From SHLQ01 sp964441145 (GTDB lineage Bacteria; Actinomycetota; Acidimicrobiia; Acidimicrobiales; SHLQ01), in NCBI GenBank assembly GCA_964441145.1, contig CAYTUB010000074.1:1-14237 (forward strand): a stretch of DNA of 14,237 nucleotides, read 5' to 3'. The translations under genes were made by a program, and so were the position numbers. The notes under the pieces are model-generated. The model saw only the letters and a list, made by a program, of their open reading frames with translations. It ran no database searches and was not told where the DNA came from. Shown one piece after another: positions 1 to 7,518 of this stretch (positions are counted from its first letter, which is position 1; each line of letters starts with the position of its first letter).

Positions 1-172
1 ATGCGGCGACCGCAGCCTCGACGATGTGCGCGGGAGTCGGGAAGTCTGGTTCGCCAGCACCGAAGCCGATAACGGGCTCGCCGGCAGCCTTGAGGGCCTT
101 CGCTTTCGCGGTGATGGCCAGAGTCGCAGACTCTTGAATTGCGCCAATCCGATCCGAAATGCGAGCACCCAT
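1..172 (-). CDS. Aspartate aminotransferase family, N-terminal fragment (cut by window edge)
   Basis: Reading the minus strand from an ATG at 172 gives 57 uninterrupted codons to the window edge. They include RISDRIGAIQESATLAITAK and, further on, GFGAGEPDFPTPAHI. This matches the N-terminus of class I (subgroup Ib) PLP-dependent aspartate aminotransferases, where the S-x-T-x-x-x-x-x-K-A-x-x-L and GEPDF blocks are conserved. Such enzymes interconvert aspartate/2-oxoglutarate and oxaloacetate/glutamate in the cytoplasm. A GGGAG Shine-Dalgarno five bases upstream of the ATG supports this start. The PLP lysine and the rest of the fold lie outside the window, so substrate preference (aspartate versus other amino acids, or prephenate) cannot be judged. 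The gene is divergent from serC, another aminotransferase. Confidence 0.88.
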   Translation of the reverse strand, partial: MGARISDRIGAIQESATLAITAKAKALKAAGEPVIGFGAGEPDFPTPAHIVEAAVAA

Positions 173-177
173 GAAGA

Positions 178-182
178 CTCCC
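178..182 (-). promoter_or_regulatory. Shine-Dalgarno of the aminotransferase at 172
   Basis: The minus strand reads GGGAG, then five bases (TCTTC), then ATG. This fixes the start of the left-edge aminotransferase at 172. It also argues against starting serC at 159 or 171, which would make the two genes overlap. Confidence 0.6.
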
Positions 183-199
183 GTGAAACTTGTCTCTCT

Positions 200-221
200 A
201 ATCGGCGCGAATTCGCCGATT
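200..221. promoter_or_regulatory. 8-bp inverted repeat in divergent promoter region
   Basis: The arms AATCGGCG (200-207) and CGCCGATT (214-221) are perfectly complementary around the 6-base spacer CGAATT. The centre can also be read as the palindrome GCGAATTCGC. The element lies 28 bp upstream of the aminotransferase start and 21 bp upstream of the preferred serC start. It could be a shared operator for the divergent pair or a 5'-UTR hairpin. No regulator gene is nearby, so its function is unknown. Confidence 0.45.
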
Positions 222-242
222 TACCCTGCGAAACTATCGGGT

Positions 243-1364
243 ATGACCTCAATCCCAGACATCACGATCCCAGACTCCATGCGACCCGGCGATGGTCGCT
301 TTGGTTCCGGGCCGTCGAAGGTCCGCTCAGAAGCCGTCGCCGCCCTGGCTGCAGAGGCCGACGACTTCTTGGGAACCAGCCACCGCCAAGACACGGTCAA
401 GTTGGTTGTCGCCGGACTGCGGAACGGACTGCTTGAATTCTTCAACGCCCCCGACGGCTACCAAATACTCCTCGGCAACGGCGGCGCCACCTTGTTTTGG
501 GATGCTGCAACCTTTGGCCTGATCGAGAACTCGGCCCAGATGCTGGTGTCGGGCGAGTTCTCCAGCAAGTTTGCCAAGGCGGTCGCGCTCGCACCGCACC
601 TCGGCGATCCTGACATCATCGAAGGCGACTTTGGCACCGCTCCGGCGATGACCCCGAACCCCGATGTCGATGCGTACTGCTACCCCCACAACGAAACCTC
701 GACCGGCGTCCAATTCCCGGTCGATCGCCCAGACGCCGACGGTCTTGTGCTCGTAGACGCAACGTCAGGCGGAGGCGGCCTTCGCTTCGACCCGGCCAAC
801 ACCGATGCCTACTACTTCGCCCCCCAAAAATGCTTCAGCTCCGACGGCGGCCTGTGGCTTTCGCTGTGCTCCCCCGCTGCCATGGAACGGATCGACAAAC
901 TGTGCACGGGCGACCGGTGGATGCCAGAGATCCTGAACCTGAAGACCGCCATGGACAACTCGCTCAAGGATCAGACCTACAACACCCCGGCGCTCGCCAC
1001 GATCTACCTCGCTCTGAAGTACACCGAATGGTGTAACGAAAACGGTGGCCTCGAGTTTGCGGCCAAGCGCTCGGATCAATCGGCTGACACCCTCTACAGC
1101 TGGGCGGACGCGAGCTCATTTGCGTCGCCATATGTGGAGAACCCCGATCAGCGCAGTCGCGTGGTGGGCACGATCGATCTCGACGATGCCATCAGCGCCG
1201 ACACGGTCGTTGCGGTACTGCGTGCCAACGGGATCCTCGACACCGGCGGCTACCGCAAGCTCGGTCGCAACCAAATGCGTATCTCGATGATGCCGGCCGT
1301 CGAGCCCAGCGATGTCGAAGCCCTTACCCACTGCATCGACTACGTCGCGAGCGAGTTGTCGTAG
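243..1364 (+). CDS. serC: Phosphoserine aminotransferase, actinobacterial type
   Basis: This PLP-dependent enzyme converts 3-phosphohydroxypyruvate and glutamate to 3-phosphoserine and 2-oxoglutarate, the second step of serine synthesis. The 373-residue product carries DGRFGSGPSKVR (residues 17-28), GTSHRQ (44-49), GNGGAT (78-83) with the ring-stacking Trp86, HNETSTG (149-155), VDATSG with PLP-binding Asp172, and APQK with the Schiff-base Lys196. The C-terminal block YRKLGRNQMR is also family-typical. The whole protein resembles mycobacterial SerC. An open frame extends up to 159, but ATG 243 fits the family N-terminus (MTSIPDITIP before the RPGDGRFGSGPSK block) and avoids overlap with the divergent gene. 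No clear Shine-Dalgarno precedes 243, so the start is moderately certain. Its TAG directly abuts the stop codon of ftsH. Confidence 0.95.
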   Translation: MTSIPDITIPDSMRPGDGRFGSGPSKVRSEAVAALAAEADDFLGTSHRQDTVKLVVAGLRNGLLEFFNAPDGYQILLGNGGATLFWDAATFGLIENSAQMLVSGEFSSKFAKAVALAPHLGDPDIIEGDFGTAPAMTPNPDVDAYCYPHNETSTGVQFPVDRPDADGLVLVDATSGGGGLRFDPANTDAYYFAPQKCFSSDGGLWLSLCSPAAMERIDKLCTGDRWMPEILNLKTAMDNSLKDQTYNTPALATIYLALKYTEWCNENGGLEFAAKRSDQSADTLYSWADASSFASPYVENPDQRSRVVGTIDLDDAISADTVVAVLRANGILDTGGYRKLGRNQMRISMMPAVEPSDVEALTHCIDYVASELS

Positions 1365-3245
1365 CTAGCGCCCGGCGAACTTGCTTTCGTCGCGAAGGTC
1401 AAGACCGCGCGGTCCATCAACTCGTACGGGAACAAACGACTCGATCCCCTCAAAGAGCGCTTCGAGCTCTTCTTTGTTCAATGTCTCATATTCGATGAGC
1501 GCCTCGGCCATCTGGTCGAGCAGCGTTCGGTGAAGGGTCAGAACTTCGCGGGCTTCATCAGCGGCGCGGTCGACCAGCATCTGCACATCCTCATCGATGC
1601 GGCTGGCGATGACGTCGGAGTAATTCTTCGCGGTTCCACCGGCATAGGACTCACCGATGCCAATACCGAACTTCTGTAGACCAAGCGTCGGACTCATGCC
1701 GTAGTTCGTCACCATGTTCCGAGCAATCGCCGTGACGCGCTCGATGTCGTTCGCTGCTCCCGTCGTGGGATCACCAAAGATCATTTCCTCGGCGATACGT
1801 CCGCCGAGCAACATCGCCATCTCATCTCCCAGTTCGGACCGAGACATCAAGACCTTGTCCTTTTCGGGCAATGCCAACGTCCAGCCCAAGGCCTTGCCGC
1901 GGGCGATAATCGACACCTTGTGGATCGGGTCGCTTCCCGGAAGCACATGTCCAACAATGGCGTGACCGGCTTCGTGGTAGGCGATGATCAGCTTTTCCTT
2001 GTCGGAGAGCGTCGTCGAGCTCTTCTCGGGCCCGGCGATGACCCGATCGAGTGCGTCATCGAGCTCACCGTGACCAATGGCATCTTTGTCTCTACGGGCG
2101 CTTAACAACGCGGCCTCGTTGAGAAGGTTCGCAATGTCGGCCCCGGTGAATCCTGGTGTGCGTCGTGCGATGGTTTCGATGTTGACGTCGTCAGCGAGAG
2201 GCTTGCCCTTTGCGTGAACCGCGGCGATTTGTCGACGGCCAGCCAGGTCCGGACGTTCCACGGCGACTTGGCGATCGAAGCGACCTGGGCGAAGCAACGC
2301 TGGATCCAAGATGTCGGGGCGGTTCGTCGCCGCAATGAAGATCACGCCGGTCTCGACGTCGAAGCCATCCATCTCGACGAGGAGCTGGTTCAAGGTCTGT
2401 TCGCGCTCTTCGTTTCCAGCGCCACTACCGCCGCCACGGTGACGACCGACCGCGTCGATTTCGTCGACGAAAATGATCGCTGGCGCTTCCTTGCGGGCTT
2501 GCTCGAAGAGGTCGCGAACGCGACTCGCACCGACTCCAGCGAACATCTCTACGAATGCGGAACCAGACAGACTGAAGAACGGGACGCCGGCCTCACCAGC
2601 AACGGCTCGAGCGAGCAACGTCTTGCCGGTTCCCGGCGGTCCATACAAAAGCACGCCCTTGGGGATCTTGGCACCCATGTCCTGAAATCGCTTGGGGTCC
2701 GAAAGGAACTCACGAATCTCTCCGAGTTCAACGACCGCCTCGCTCGCTCCAGCGACGTCGGCGAACGTCACGTCTTGAAGTTCGCTGCCTTCCTTGCGGG
2801 TGTTCGCAGTGAACTTTTTGCCAGCGCGCTTGCCGCCGCTCATGCGGGCGAGAATCACCCACACCAACACAATCATGAGCACAAGTGGCAGGAGGGTTCT
2901 CAGCAGCAGGGGCCAGTCGGTGCCACCCGGAGGCGGCTGGACCGTAGATACCTGGACCGCCGGGCTCGTCGCTAAGAGAATGTCAGTGAACTCGTCGGTG
3001 AAACCCGGAGGAAGGACCGAGCGAAACTCTTCGCCATCCACCGTCGTGGCAAGCACCGTTGCCGAACCGCCCGTGAACTGGACGGACTCAATCTCATCGT
3101 TGTCGACCAACATTGCCAGAACGCCAAAGTCTCGTTGAGGCGTTGGGTCTACGACCTCGTCACCGCCGAAAGTAACGAAGACCAAAAAGGCCGTGGCCAC
3201 GGCGAGAAGGACGAGTAAGAGGCGAGTTCGTTGGCTGCTGGTCAC
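1365..3245 (-). CDS. ftsH: ATP-dependent zinc metalloprotease FtsH
   Basis: This is a membrane-anchored AAA+ protease that extracts and degrades misfolded membrane proteins and some regulators, working as a hexamer. The 626-residue product starts at GTG 3245. It has a first membrane segment (about 8-26), an extracytoplasmic domain (27-110), a second membrane segment (about 112-133), Walker A GPPGTGKT (202-209), Walker B IIFVDE (257-262), second region of homology TNRPD to RPGRFDRQ (307-326), zinc motif HEAGH (424-428) and a third zinc ligand Asp500 in GAAND. The length is normal, and the long disordered C-terminal tail of some actinobacterial FtsH proteins is absent. The pore loop reads MFAGVG, where MFVGVG is usual. 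Only weak ribosome-binding sequence precedes the GTG, but an in-frame stop lies just upstream. rsgA lies 71 bp upstream on the same strand. Confidence 0.97.
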   Translation of the reverse strand: MTSSQRTRLLLVLLAVATAFLVFVTFGGDEVVDPTPQRDFGVLAMLVDNDEIESVQFTGGSATVLATTVDGEEFRSVLPPGFTDEFTDILLATSPAVQVSTVQPPPGGTDWPLLLRTLLPLVLMIVLVWVILARMSGGKRAGKKFTANTRKEGSELQDVTFADVAGASEAVVELGEIREFLSDPKRFQDMGAKIPKGVLLYGPPGTGKTLLARAVAGEAGVPFFSLSGSAFVEMFAGVGASRVRDLFEQARKEAPAIIFVDEIDAVGRHRGGGSGAGNEEREQTLNQLLVEMDGFDVETGVIFIAATNRPDILDPALLRPGRFDRQVAVERPDLAGRRQIAAVHAKGKPLADDVNIETIARRTPGFTGADIANLLNEAALLSARRDKDAIGHGELDDALDRVIAGPEKSSTTLSDKEKLIIAYHEAGHAIVGHVLPGSDPIHKVSIIARGKALGWTLALPEKDKVLMSRSELGDEMAMLLGGRIAEEMIFGDPTTGAANDIERVTAIARNMVTNYGMSPTLGLQKFGIGIGESYAGGTAKNYSDVIASRIDEDVQMLVDRAADEAREVLTLHRTLLDQMAEALIEYETLNKEELEALFEGIESFVPVRVDGPRGLDLRDESKFAGR

Positions 3246-3289
3246 CCTCGCGATGGTACGTGCGAATCGCTATTCGTCGACATAGCCCG

Positions 3290-3304
3290 TTTGGCCCTGC
3301 CAAA
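3290..3304 (-). terminator. Small hairpin after rsgA (weak terminator or spacer hairpin)
   Basis: TTTGGC (3290-3295) and GCCAAA (3299-3304) form a perfect 6-bp stem with a 3-base loop. It begins 12 bases past the rsgA stop and lies inside the 71-bp rsgA-ftsH gap. No U-tract follows in the minus-strand sense, so strong intrinsic termination is unlikely. It may modulate read-through from rsgA into ftsH. Confidence 0.3.
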
Positions 3305-3316
3305 GGCGAAACAGGA

Positions 3317-4369
3317 CTAGCGCCGCCGTCTTTGTTGACGCTTTCCGCCTCGATGACGCCCACCTTGGGCCCGTTCTCGTTCTTCTAGACGTCGCTCGAT
3401 TTCAGCGAGTTCCTCGCGCATTTCGCGGAAGCGATCGAGGCGTCGATGATCGATTTCTCCGCTATCGACGGCGTCTCGTACTGCGCACCCGGGTTCCGAG
3501 GTGTGCGAACAATCGTTAAATCGGCAATCTCCTGCGGCATCGATGATGTCGGAAAACACTTGCTGGAGTGCGTCCTGCGCATCCCACAGACCAACCGCAC
3601 GCACGCCGGGAGTATCGATGAGAACCCCACCACCTGGCAGTACCAGCAGGTCGCGAGTGATCGTGGTGTGGCGACCCTTGGAATCACCCGACCGAACTTC
3701 TTGTGTGTCTTGGATCTCCTTGCCGAGCAGCGCGTTGACAAGCGTCGACTTTCCGGCCCCAGATTCGCCGAGAAGCGTGCCTGACTTGTTGGGAGTCAGC
3801 AGGTCTCGTATCCGTTGCAAACCTTCGCCCGACTCGCTGCTGGTGGTGACCACTTCGACATCGGGAGCTACCGCCGCAACGACAGCGCGCAGTTCGGAGA
3901 TCTGTTCAGCGTCCGCCAGATCCGATTTGGTCAACACCACGACCGGCAGGGCGCCCGAGTTCCACACCAACACAAGGAATCGCTCGAGCTTTCCAGCACG
4001 AAACGGGCGGTCGAAACCATGAACGAGAAACCCAACATCGACATTCGCGGACAGTGGCTGTTCGACTTCTCGTTCTCCCGGATCGCGTCGCACTAACGCC
4101 GTTCGACGGTCCAAAATGTGCTCGATTCGCCAACGTTGTTCCTCATCGGTGCTGAGTGCGACCCAGTCGCCGGTCACCGGTGCCTTTTCGGCTTGAGATC
4201 GTTGAGAATCCGAGATTGCACGGACGGTTTTTCCTTCGACACCGACATCGCATTCACCGCGTTCTACCCGCAAAATGCGGCCCGGAATGCCCTCCTGATC
4301 GTCATTGTCTGCCCAAATCTGCTCCCATCCATCGTCCCAACCAAGATGAAAGAGTTCTGAACGTTGCAC
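3317..4369 (-). CDS. rsgA: Ribosome small-subunit-dependent GTPase RsgA
   Basis: RsgA is a circularly permuted GTPase that acts in late 30S ribosome maturation. With a GTG start at 4369 the product is 350 residues. It has an N-terminal OB-like region (about 25-100), a G4-type motif TKSD (147-150), P-loop GESGAGKST (201-209), a switch Thr in RHTTITRD (233-240), G3 DTPG (252-255) and the C-terminal zinc site Cys282, Cys287, His289, Cys295. A very basic tail (GGKRQQRRRR) may contact rRNA. G4 precedes the P-loop, which is the diagnostic permutation. The reading frame extends to an ATG at 4483, but that would overlap the divergent oxidoreductase and add 38 residues of non-family sequence. I therefore chose GTG 4369. 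A TTG between them is also possible. Confidence 0.93.
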   Translation of the reverse strand: MQRSELFHLGWDDGWEQIWADNDDQEGIPGRILRVERGECDVGVEGKTVRAISDSQRSQAEKAPVTGDWVALSTDEEQRWRIEHILDRRTALVRRDPGEREVEQPLSANVDVGFLVHGFDRPFRAGKLERFLVLVWNSGALPVVVLTKSDLADAEQISELRAVVAAVAPDVEVVTTSSESGEGLQRIRDLLTPNKSGTLLGESGAGKSTLVNALLGKEIQDTQEVRSGDSKGRHTTITRDLLVLPGGGVLIDTPGVRAVGLWDAQDALQQVFSDIIDAAGDCRFNDCSHTSEPGCAVRDAVDSGEIDHRRLDRFREMREELAEIERRLEERERAQGGRHRGGKRQQRRRR

Positions 4370-4443
4370 ACAATTGACTCTAGTTGCATGGGAGAGTGAG
4401 ACGATATTGGTAGTACTAGTTAGGCCCAAAGGGGCGATCTGCA

Positions 4444-4450
4444 AAAGGAA
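4444..4450 (+). promoter_or_regulatory. Shine-Dalgarno of the molybdopterin oxidoreductase
   Basis: AAAGGAA sits three bases upstream of the ATG at 4454, in a purine-rich stretch. It supports this start and thereby a short rsgA, because the longest rsgA frame would cover this site. Confidence 0.55.
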
Positions 4451-4453
4451 AGC

Positions 4454-6121
4454 ATGGCAGTAACCGAAGGCACCAAGGAACAAGATGGTGAAGACACAAC
4501 GGTAGAAAGCCGTCCTCGAGTGTCCTTTGGTAACGCATGGCTCGCAGGCGCGCTCGGCGCCGCAATCGCTCTCGCTCTTGGTGAGTTCTTTGACCGACTG
4601 AGCTCGCAGGTTACGTCGTTGGTAATTGGTGTCGGCGAACTGTTCGTCGATCTCACCCCTGGCGATGTTGTCGCCACAAGCATCAACACCATCGGCCCGC
4701 TACAGAAGCCTTTGCTCCTCGGCGGAATCATCGTCGGTTCGATCGCCGTTGGCGGCTGGCTCGGCACACGAAGCCGCAGGTCGATTACGCCTGTCCTGAT
4801 CGGGTTTGCGATCTTTGGAATCTTCGGTGGTTGGGCCGCCAGCACCGGCGAACTCAACTCGGTGCCACTTTCCTTTGTCTCGGCTCTCGTCGCCGCAGCT
4901 GGAGGTGCCGCCACAACCATCGGCCTGTTGCGCTTCGCTACTCGGCCTGAGACCCAAGAACCCATCGTGCCCGGAAGCCCGCTTAGCCAGGCGACCGGCC
5001 GTCGAAACCTGATCGCCTTCGGTGGTGCCGCAGCGGGAGCGGTTGCACTCACCGGTGCTGCCCGAGTCGGGCGAACCAGCGCAGCCGAACAAGCTCGCAA
5101 CGACATTCTCGCGAGCGGTTCGACATCGAACACGATCCCGGCAACGCCAATCAATCTTCCGCTGGGCGAGTTCGACAACATCCCCGGGCTCGCACCACGC
5201 ATTACGCCAATCAACCCGGTCGATGACTTCTACCTGATCGATACCGCGCTGACAAAGCCACAGGTCGACCCAGCCACGTGGTCTCTTTCGATCGGCGGCC
5301 AGTACGTCGATAACCCGATCTCCTACACCTACGACGAACTCCTCGCTCGTGATCACGTAACTCGAGAAGTCACCCTCTCGTGTGTGTCGAATCCTGTTGG
5401 CGGTCAACTCGTCGACAATGCGATCTGGACCGGTATCCCCGTGACCGAGTTGCTCGAAGAAGCTGGCGTCCAAGATCCCACGAACGATCAGCATCAGTTC
5501 TTCAGTCGATCTGTCGATGGCTTTACCTGCGGATTCCAGCTGCCTCTGGCCTACGACGGACGAACCGCAATGTTGGCACTCACTATGAACGGTGAACCGC
5601 TGCCGATCGACCACGGTTTCCCCGCTCGCCTCGTGATCGCAGGCCTATACGGCTATGTGTCTGCAACCAAGTGGATCGAGAGCATCACGATCACCGACTG
5701 GATCGGTGTCGACGGATTCTGGATGCCACGAGGGTGGTCAAAGGAGGGCCCGGTTAAGACGCAATCTCGCATCGACGTTCCGCAGAACGGACAACAGGTC
5801 GCAGCTGGCTCAACCACTCTTGCTGGCATCGCCTGGTCCCCAACCGTGGGCATCGACCGTGTTGAGGTCTCCTTCGATGATCTCGAGGCAGTCCGCGCGA
5901 CAAACGAATTCGTTGGCGAGTGGAACGAAGTCGAACTCGGTGACGTCGAATCGAACGAAACCTGGGTCCAGTGGCGCTACGACTGGGACGCAGCCCCTGG
6001 CGATCACCTCATCCGTGTGCGTGCTACCGACACAACGGGCTTCACCCAGTCACCGATCATCGTGAACCCTGCACCAGATGGCGCCGAGGGCTACCACACG
6101 GTCGCCGTACGCGCTATCTAG
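4454..6121 (+). CDS. Membrane-anchored molybdopterin oxidoreductase, sulfite oxidase fold
   Basis: The 555-residue protein has two parts. The N-terminal 205 residues carry hydrophobic segments near 27-44, 86-104, 111-129 and 137-158. A twin-arginine-like stretch, GRRNLIAFGGAAAGAVALTG (182-201), then serves as a fifth hydrophobic segment. The rest is an extracytoplasmic catalytic region with the sulfite-oxidase molybdopterin fold (about 245-430) and a C-terminal Ig-like dimerisation domain (about 435-555). The presumed molybdenum-ligand Cys310 lies in TLSCVSNPVGG, followed by WTGIPV. HGFPARLVIAGLYGYVSATKW matches the family block that ends the cofactor domain. There is no cytochrome b5 domain. 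Known relatives oxidise sulfite or reduce oxidised methionine or S/N-oxides, and the substrate here cannot be told. It is divergent from rsgA. A MOSC protein is encoded 5 kb away. Confidence 0.88.
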   Translation: MAVTEGTKEQDGEDTTVESRPRVSFGNAWLAGALGAAIALALGEFFDRLSSQVTSLVIGVGELFVDLTPGDVVATSINTIGPLQKPLLLGGIIVGSIAVGGWLGTRSRRSITPVLIGFAIFGIFGGWAASTGELNSVPLSFVSALVAAAGGAATTIGLLRFATRPETQEPIVPGSPLSQATGRRNLIAFGGAAAGAVALTGAARVGRTSAAEQARNDILASGSTSNTIPATPINLPLGEFDNIPGLAPRITPINPVDDFYLIDTALTKPQVDPATWSLSIGGQYVDNPISYTYDELLARDHVTREVTLSCVSNPVGGQLVDNAIWTGIPVTELLEEAGVQDPTNDQHQFFSRSVDGFTCGFQLPLAYDGRTAMLALTMNGEPLPIDHGFPARLVIAGLYGYVSATKWIESITITDWIGVDGFWMPRGWSKEGPVKTQSRIDVPQNGQQVAAGSTTLAGIAWSPTVGIDRVEVSFDDLEAVRATNEFVGEWNEVELGDVESNETWVQWRYDWDAAPGDHLIRVRATDTTGFTQSPIIVNPAPDGAEGYHTVAVRAI

Positions 6122-6170
6122 CTGCTAACTGCGACGTATCGCTAGCTGCTATCTAGCTGCAAAGTATCGG
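6115..6170. repeat. Short degenerate direct repeats between convergent genes
   Basis: Three copies of TATC(GC)TAGCTGC occur at 6115-6125, 6137-6149 and 6150-6160, and a further TATCGG follows at 6165-6170. The 13-mer GCTATCTAGCTGC is repeated exactly at 6113-6125 and 6148-6160, with a 35-bp period. The first copy supplies the oxidoreductase stop codon. A weak 4-bp hairpin (GGGC-CTAA-GCCC, 6172-6183) follows, with no T-tract. It may be a slippage-made duplication that extends the 3' junction. Confidence 0.6.
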
Positions 6171-6193
6171 TGGGCCTAAGCCCGGACCTGCGA

Positions 6194-7486
6194 CTACGCC
6201 GCTACCTGAGCTTGGGTTTCCCAAACGTCAGCGTTGTCGTTCTTTGTGAAGTAGATGTTGGCTACACGGTCGATCGCGTTGCGGTCGAGCACCTTTGGGC
6301 GACCCTCGTACTCACAGATCGCGAGCAGCGTCTTGGCAAAGTCAGCTGGGTAGTACGGACGCAGGTCGGTTCCCGTTTGGTCCCGAATCAGTTGACGCAG
6401 GTAGTTCGCCGACTCTTGGTTGCAGCCAACTCCCATTCCCTTGCAGACAGCCGCCAAAATCTGGTCGAAGCCAGCGTCATCGATCGAGCCCACATACACC
6501 TTGTTCGGAATACGTCGCGCAAACGCGTCATCGCCGAGCTGATCGGGACGCATGTTGGTTGAGAACACCACTTTGGAGTCAAAGGGAATCGTCAACGCCG
6601 CGCCGTGGGCGAGGGTGAGGAAATCGATGCCGCGAGAGAGCGGAACGATCCAGCGGTTCAGTACTGCTTCGGGGGTCATCTTCTGACGGCCGAAGTCATC
6701 GATGACGAAGATGCCGTTGTTTGACTTCATCTGAAGCGGCGCCCGGTACACGCCAGAGGACGGGTCCCGCTCGAGTTCGAGTTGCTTCTCGGTGAGCTCG
6801 CCACCGACGATTACACAAGGGCGCAAGCAAAGCACCCAGCGTCCGTCGAGACCTTCAGGCTGAGGGGTCACCGGCTCGTGAATTGAAGGATCGAAGACCG
6901 TGATCACGGCCTGGTCAAACTCAACCGCACGCGGAATGAGCACTGGATCTTTGTACATCTTGATCATGCGCTCGGCGAGACTGGTCTTACCGGTACCCGG
7001 AGGGCCATACAAGAACACCGCGCCCTTTGATACGAGGGCCGGACCCAGCTCGTCGAAGAAGCCGGGAGGAATGATCAAATCGTTGAATGCTTCGGTCAGC
7101 GTCGCCGCGTTGATTGGGGCGCGACCTCGTTGTGACTCGACCATGGCGGTGTAGTCATCGAGTGATACTGGGGCGGCACCGGCATACATCAAAGCCTGTG
7201 CTCGATTGGCGGCTTCGGTCTTGCCCTTTTCGGTCGGCGCCAAGATGTAGTCACGGCCGTCCATACCCTGAATCTCGAGGTACATGCGTTGGCGCAACCC
7301 ATCGACAGTTGAGTCGACCACGCCGACAGACAGCGCGGTAGCTTGCGCCATTCGTGAAACCGACGATCGACCATCGATCACCAGGCGTTGCAAGATGATG
7401 TCCTCGATGAGGGACGCAGCAATGCCAAGATCATTGATCGAGGACGGCGGAGACGGGTAACTCGGGGACGTTGATGCCGAATTCAT
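6194..7486 (-). CDS. AAA+ ATPase with N-terminal winged-helix domain, function unknown
   Basis: This 430-residue soluble protein has a Ser/Pro-rich start (1-16) and a predicted winged-helix domain (about 20-95, ending YILAPTEKGK). A linker with APVSLDDY follows, then an AAA+ module. Walker A is GPPGTGKT (161-168), Walker B is IFVIDD (259-264), with DD instead of DE, and the sensor-1-like motif is STNMRPDQL (309-317). A likely arginine finger is in FARRI (322-326). FDPSIHEPVTP and NRWIVPLSRGIDFLTL resemble a family of uncharacterised bacterial ATPases. I recognise the architecture but not a proven function. It could be a remodelling ATPase of MoxR-like type or a secretion/pilus-associated ATPase. 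The start is supported by AGGAAG close to the ATG. No partner gene sits beside it; both neighbours face other ways. Confidence 0.85.
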   Translation of the reverse strand: MNSASTSPSYPSPPSSINDLGIAASLIEDIILQRLVIDGRSSVSRMAQATALSVGVVDSTVDGLRQRMYLEIQGMDGRDYILAPTEKGKTEAANRAQALMYAGAAPVSLDDYTAMVESQRGRAPINAATLTEAFNDLIIPPGFFDELGPALVSKGAVFLYGPPGTGKTSLAERMIKMYKDPVLIPRAVEFDQAVITVFDPSIHEPVTPQPEGLDGRWVLCLRPCVIVGGELTEKQLELERDPSSGVYRAPLQMKSNNGIFVIDDFGRQKMTPEAVLNRWIVPLSRGIDFLTLAHGAALTIPFDSKVVFSTNMRPDQLGDDAFARRIPNKVYVGSIDDAGFDQILAAVCKGMGVGCNQESANYLRQLIRDQTGTDLRPYYPADFAKTLLAICEYEGRPKVLDRNAIDRVANIYFTKNDNADVWETQAQVAA

Positions 7487-7488
7487 AT

Positions 7489-7494
7489 CTTCCT
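7489..7494 (-). promoter_or_regulatory. Shine-Dalgarno of the AAA+ ATPase
   Basis: The minus strand reads AGGAAG, two bases (AT), then ATG at 7486. The spacing is short, but the match is good and no competing in-frame start lies upstream. Confidence 0.5.
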
Positions 7495-7518
7495 AGTCGT
7501 CCAACCACCAGCGATTGT

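Noticed and set aside
159..242. Longer serC N-terminus from ATG 159 or 171
   Set aside because: It would overlap the divergent aminotransferase start, adds residues foreign to SerC, and would place the 8-bp inverted repeat inside coding sequence.
26..436. 136-codon plus-strand ORF at the left edge
   Set aside because: It overlaps both the recognisable aminotransferase N-terminus on the minus strand and serC in another frame, and its Arg-rich translation has no family features.
2214..2975. 253-codon plus-strand ORF opposite ftsH
   Set aside because: It lies wholly antisense to the conserved AAA+ region of FtsH; the open frame follows from codon bias and shows no domain.
4374..4408. Promoter for the oxidoreductase (TTGACT with GATATT)
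   Set aside because: The hexamers are separated by 23 bp, too far for a normal sigma-70-type promoter, and no better pair was seen.
4370..4483. Extended rsgA N-terminus from ATG 4483
   Set aside because: It would run through the Shine-Dalgarno and first codons of the divergent oxidoreductase and encodes non-family residues.
4420..5614. Long minus-strand ORFs opposite the oxidoreductase
   Set aside because: Low-complexity Ala/Pro/Arg translations antisense to a gene with clear domain structure.
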